Shown here one piece after another: positions 59,215 to 64,000 of a stretch of DNA of 64,000 nt. The first letter of the stretch is position 1. Every line of letters starts with the position of its first letter. The stretch comes from Hetaerina americana. Its lineage: Eukaryota; Arthropoda; Insecta; Odonata; Calopterygidae. A program made the position numbers and the translations under genes. The notes beneath the pieces are model-generated. The model searched no databases, was not told where the DNA came from, and was given only the letters and a program-made list of their open reading frames with translations. Location: NCBI GenBank assembly GCA_022747635.1, contig JAKTNV010000023.1, forward strand, positions 4,654,348 to 4,718,347, written 5' to 3'.

Positions 59215-60553
59215 TAGAAAATGAAAATAATGTTCTAGGTACCCATGAAGGTTACTAGTTGATTCCAGCTGTCTAATCCTGGAAAATACTGGAGGTTAAC
59301 AGAATCCAAAAATTGGTTATGGCTTCTTGAAGCAAGTTCAAAATTTTAACAATTATTGATTATATTTTGGAGTATTTCACTATTTTTATCTCACTTATTC
59401 ATTGTGCTTTTTTACTCTAATTCTGTGTGCTTCACCTAACTGAGGAATTATGCGTATTCTTTCTTCTAATCATTCATAAGTGATTGCCTTCTCAATGAGC
59501 TTTTCAGAGACCTTAAGCCATTTTATTTTCAAAGGTAGTGCACTTGCCTCCTGCACTGGGCACATTCCATGAAACATGTGCACCCAAAAATTAGGCCTCG
59601 AAAGGAAAGCGAAATTTTTGTATTGCTCCCACGCAACTTTTTATGGTTATTGTATAAGTCACAGTTATGTTTTCAATGATGTGTACTTCTGTTTTCTACG
59701 GTATGAATTTGAAGCAACACTAAATTTGGGAGGGGCTGTCCTTGATTTTCTTTTTTTGCTTGCGATACTAAAAATTAGAAAAATGTTCATTTTTTCAACT
59801 AAGATACATTTTGTAGGCTTTCTCATATGCCCCATCAGGGTTGCTAACCCTGATCGTAATCTGTGGTTTCTTGAGCACTAATGCCATACTCCAGTCCTCA
59901 GAAGCTACTTCTTAGTGTTTGCTTACAGTGCCTACAGTTCCATGATTTCATTTGAACATGTGAAGAAATAACTGAATTGTGATCATAGTGGCCTAAAATC
60001 TAGCCAAAAGTATATTTTTAAGCTTATTTATTTGGAGCCCAAATATTTTGGAGTCCCATACTTTTGTTTTGCTGAGCTACAGAGAAGACTGGCTTTGGTG
60101 TTATATTGTAAGCAGTGGCCAGAGGAATTAATAAAATGTGAGTACACATGTTCAGTGGAATATTTTCTGTTTTCTATTTTTAAGTATTGTTTTGGGTTTT
60201 ATAACTGATAATATAGTCTTATGTTAGTTATCCTTCTGTTAGTTTTTTGTATTTGAAACTATGGAAAATGGTTTTCCTCTAACTTTTGTGAAATTTGTTC
60301 TGAACATTTGGCATTGCGCACAGCTTGCAATGCTATCCTTGTCAATATTTCTATTATCAGAATTCATTTCGGATGAATTATTGAAACCATATCTCTGTAA
60401 CTTTGTGTTATTTCTTTTCATGCTAATGTGTTAAAACTTTTACTCACCAAAGTTATAATTCCATTAAACCCAGTGATAAAGCATTGAAAATTGGGTCATG
60501 AGGAGTAACCATGCCATGTAAATGTATCATGAAATAAATACAAAACATGCGGG

Positions 60554-60614
60554 TGCGGCTACATAACTTCCTTAGGGGTTTTGCTTTTGAAAAAAAGGAA
60601 GTTATGTTGCTGCA
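60554..60614. repeat. Short imperfect hairpin
   Basis: TGCGGCTACATAACTTCCTT (60554-60573) and AAGGAAGTTATGTTGCTGCA (60595-60614) are reverse complements with two differences, separated by 21 bases. It could be a small foldback element or a structured RNA. Nothing else supports a particular role. Confidence 0.5.
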
Positions 60615-62274
60615 CCATGTGAGAATTGCTGAATAAGTTTTTTTTTAATTTGATATTATTTTTTACTTATAATACAAACTTCACCCATTTTTTGTAATTA
60701 TTGCATTCTTTTTGCAGTGATTGGATGGCTCATGATATAATTTCGTACTTGGGTCAAGAGGATATAGTCTTTGATTACCTTATATTCATGAATCATCCAA
60801 AGTTATGCATTTGGTAGGTTGAGGATTCCGTTGATGTCAGCTGCCTAGTAAAAGTACAAGCAAGAGGTATTCATGTTAAGAGTAAATTCTGATATCGTAA
60901 TCTCAATACAAAAAATGCATCCTTTCTTGATGCTGAAATTTTGTTAAACGTTTTGTTCCAGCTGAGGGGGGAAACCCTGAAGAAAATGACAGATTTCCTT
61001 GAAAAGCATTGGCATATTCATTAGCTGATGACGGGGAGGATGAATGTTTTTTTTCGACTAACCCACCAAGAGAGAGTGAACTGGCCTATCTCTGGACCTT
61101 ATTCATTGATATTTTCTGGTAACAAAGTCCCAATATCATTAGAAAATGTGATGAGATATTGCATGGCTTTCACCAGTTTGTCAAGCTCAATGGAACTGAA
61201 GGAAGAAAGCACTCCTGAGAAATCTTAAGTTTTTCATATTTGAGTGAATTTCTTTTCAATAGCCAATGCAAGGAAAGTGAAGCAAGGCTCAGATAATACA
61301 CATCTAAAATTATGATGAAATGTATTTCTACGAATTATATTTTGTAATTTTCTGTGTGGACAGAGCAGAAAGAAACTAATCTAAGAAGGGATAAACCTCA
61401 CTTACTCATCAAAATGTTGAAAAAAATATTTTAAGCCATGTCGTTCTATTAACTTTGATGAGTCCATTGGAAACTATACCTAAAAAAGCATTTCCTGCAT
61501 TCAGTATGACTCCAATACACGGTATGAATCTCAAACAGCCGAAATGGGTATATAAAACAATTGTAACTATATTAATTATGAGTGGCAATGTGGAAAAAAG
61601 AGTGCCAAGTGGCCAAGCGTGTCATTCCACTTATCATCATTGAATAAACTAGGCTACATAGACTGGTTTTAGTAAGCCTGTGTGTAGCACAAATAGAAAA
61701 TGGCATGATATGATGGGTACTGTTCATAACAATCACATCTTGAATGGCTCTGTAGTACCATCATGCAAAGAAATAAGAAGGAACAACCAGGAAAACATAG
61801 TTTCATGGAAAAGCATTCAAGCCATCATATGTGACTTGCTAGAAAGATAGCATTATTATCACTATTGTGGCTACTAGTCATGAATTTCCATCAGTAATAT
61901 GCCAGATTCTCTGAGTATGAACAAAATGGAATATTGTACAACAATTAACTGGTGGCAGAATATTACTGATTTCCGAACATCATTGACAACTGAACAGATA
62001 TAATACGTGAATATTGGTTGTGGTTCATTTTCACCTATTTCATTGATTTGATGATAAATAATAAATTTGTGGATATAAATGTGGTGTTTGTATTATTACA
62101 CATCTACAGCTATGACAAAAGACTGTATTGAAAAGATTTATCTATGGTAAAATTTCTGCTTGTTAGTAATTTGGAATGGATATAGGTATACAGAAGAAGG
62201 ATAGAAAAACATGAAAGATAAAGAGAAGACTAGTGAGGAAGGTAGAAGGGTGCAGATTACAAGCAAAAAAGTCT

Positions 62275-62335
62275 CCCTCATCTGGAATTGAACCACAGAC
62301 CTTCAACTTGCTCTATCAATTAAACTATTGAGGAT
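62275..62335 (-). repeat. tRNA-like SINE scrap
   Basis: On the minus strand, TAGTTTAATTGATAGAGCAAG looks like an A-box region, and CTGTGGTTCAATTCCAGATG like a B box. It is too degenerate to be a working tRNA, and the family is unknown. Confidence 0.4.
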
Positions 62336-62687
62336 GCATAAATACCACTGGAATCTGTGAACGGTTTATATAATAATGTATCGTTACAGAATATCAGATG
62401 GTACTTATTGTGATAACATGCAATGATGAATCCTGCACAAACCAGACACAGGTAGTGTGACTGAAATGTAGCATTAGAGTTTGCTTGGTGAACTCCACAC
62501 ATATTGCATTGGGTGATCATTCTTGATCAAGATTGATAAGGAAAACTATGTATTATACTAACTCTTCTTTCTGGAAGATAAATGTGGGCTTACAATTAGC
62601 CTTCCTGTACTTTAGTGTTCATTTGTAAAACTACTGTATCTGATGTACTTTTATTAATAAATGTATTAATTAATTATTGGGTCGTGG

Positions 62688-62960
62688 TAGTCCAGTGGGT
62701 AGAGCGTTGGACTGCTGACCGGAGGGTCCCGGGTTCGAATCCCGGGCAAGGCACTCTGGGCACCTGCAGCTCCACCCAAGCTAAAGTGATTTTTCGGGTA
62801 CCAGGTCTTCCTGGGAAACCATAACCGGCACAGGGAAAGGAAGTCTCCCCTACCCTGATCTGTGAATTTTCACATGCCGTATAGGGCTTAGTACTGGGTG
62901 AACTCTACCATCACCTACTAAAACGACCTTCGGGTTGATTACTGTGTTTATGGTTTTTAA
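62688..62960 (+). repeat. SINE family A, full-length and well preserved
   Basis: The head GGTCGTGGTAGTCCAGTGGGT carries an A box, and CCGGGTTCGAATCCCGGGC is a perfect B box with a complete T-arm stem. The body has CACCTGCAGCTCCACCCAAG, GGGAAACCATAACCGG and CACAGGGAAAGGAAG. The 3' end is CGGGTTGATTACTGTGTTTATGG. It is flanked by TTAATTAATTATT-like sequence on both sides, which may be target duplication or expansion of a simple repeat. It is the best reference copy of the family here. Confidence 0.85.
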
Positions 62961-63015
62961 AAAATTAATTATTAATTAATTAATTGTTAATTAATAAATT
63001 ATTAATTAATTAATT
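62961..63015. repeat. TTAATTAA simple repeat after the SINE
   Basis: The tract reads as repeated TTAATTAA and ATTAATTAA units with a few breaks. It joins the 3' end of the SINE directly. A similar short motif (ATTAATTAATTATT) precedes the SINE head at about 62665-62687. Confidence 0.85.
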
Positions 63016-64000
63016 GGGGCTTGCATTGGTCATAAAGAATGAAGTAACACATTTGTAAATTGAACTTTTTCATATTGTATTTCCCGGCCCAAAAGATGGT
63101 GCTGGTAAATATTGTACTATGATTTTTCACGTTTTATAAATTTAAAAATATTTGCATCAAACAGAAAGGGATCAAAATATTTCAATTTTAACACTATATG
63201 AAGAAAATGGAATTGTTACATTAAAATATTAACCACTGTATCAATTCATTGCAGAATCTAAGAAATTCATCATCACTGCTGCCGAATCATTTCTGCAGTT
63301 TTTTAACTTTCCTCATACACAATTTCATCTTTACTTTCAATTAGCGCATGGCTAATTTCAGTTTTAAAAAGGCCATTATGATAGCTTCACATTTAACATT
63401 CTGACGGGACTTATTCAATCAATCGCATACACTAGAAATAAACAGCTGTTTCATTCATTCTATTACACATCCTATTAGTCGTACCTTCTAATCTGTCTTT
63501 TGCATTCAAGTGACAATTTTTGTAATGTTGTAGTACTGGTATGAGTGCACAGATAATTTATCTTCGTAAATCATTAGCACCATCTTGCTGTTCCAAAATA
63601 ATCGCCCCTAGAAACACCTATCGCTAATTTTTTGCCTTCAATTAAAATCATATTTGATGAAACAGTAATCCTGTTCTTCCCGTGATTTATTTTTGAGTTT
63701 CTTATGTATACCTCAAGCTTTGGACGTATAGGAGCACATGAGTGTAGAATGGTTTTACTCGTGAGTTTATCTGTAGAGACACAATGTATTATCAGAGGGG
63801 CAACAGCCCCAGGGATTTGTCTGGAAATTATTTTAGGAAGTATTATCAAGGAAATATTAAAACTACATTGCTTATTACTGGCTCAAAATGGAAATATTAT
63901 CAATATTTATATTGAAGACAACCATTTTCTATGCCCGGCGAATCAGCTTTCATATTTTACAAGTGGTTGAAGTTATACCAGTGTACCCTTGTTCTATAAC
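63016..64000. other. AT-rich stretch ending in a repeat shared with 55125-55340
   Basis: The open frame at 63704-63970 looks protein-like but its DNA from about 63800 on resembles 55125-55340, so it is probably part of a dispersed repeat. No gene is called. Confidence 0.35.

Larger units (their letters stand above)
59215..62687. other. AT-rich non-coding stretch with a hairpin and scraps
   Basis: Contains an imperfect hairpin at 60554-60614, an exon-like scrap at 60720-60813, and a tRNA-like scrap on the minus strand at about 62275-62335. Otherwise nothing is recognised. Confidence 0.4.

Noticed and set aside
62688..62760. A functional tRNA gene
   Set aside because: The head has good A and B boxes and T arm, but it is followed by the SINE family A body seen in other copies, so it is a SINE head and not a stand-alone tRNA.

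Overview
This is a stretch of an AT-rich, repeat-laden animal nuclear genome, most likely an arthropod and probably an insect. Three things point there: split coding exons with GT-AG junctions, a recognisable Mediator subunit gene (MED25), and a repeat load made of mariner and Tigger DNA transposons, RTE-type LINEs, Penelope-like elements and tRNA-derived SINEs. There are no operons, no bacterial-type genes and no CRISPR array. I cannot name the species from sequence alone.

Host genes are sparse. A terminal coding exon of an unrecognised gene lies at 12064-12388 (+). The middle and C-terminal part of MED25 lies on the + strand as four exons (47507-48330, 49037-49451, 51420-51582, 51684-51875) whose phases join cleanly. 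It covers the Pro/Gln/Ala-rich linker and the activator-binding ACID/PTOV domain. The N-terminal von Willebrand domain exons were not found in the window.

The left part (1-10.1 kb) holds decayed mariner and Tigger elements and SINEs. 10-22.8 kb is mostly AT-rich intergenic or intronic DNA with two LINE remnants and one SINE. 22.8-29.7 kb is the most striking block: an RTE-like LINE is split by a Penelope-like element (PLE), which is itself split by a second PLE. Both insertions are bounded by 12-bp target duplications, and both PLEs carry hammerhead-ribozyme-like motifs in inverted terminal repeats. 31.5-33.8 kb is a second, antisense LINE family. 36.6-37.25 kb holds a head-to-head SINE pair.

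38.7-41.35 kb is a long TA microsatellite followed by a second RTE copy that carries a SINE and an internally deleted mariner. 47.5-51.9 kb is MED25. 52.1-55.1 kb is a cluster of mariner-type elements, including a young one with perfect 27-bp terminal inverted repeats and one inserted into a third RTE remnant. A third Tigger copy (55.8-57.3 kb) and more SINE pieces follow. All transposon coding regions seen here are broken or truncated. The value of the window lies in its insertion history and the PLE ribozyme motifs rather than in an active gene system.
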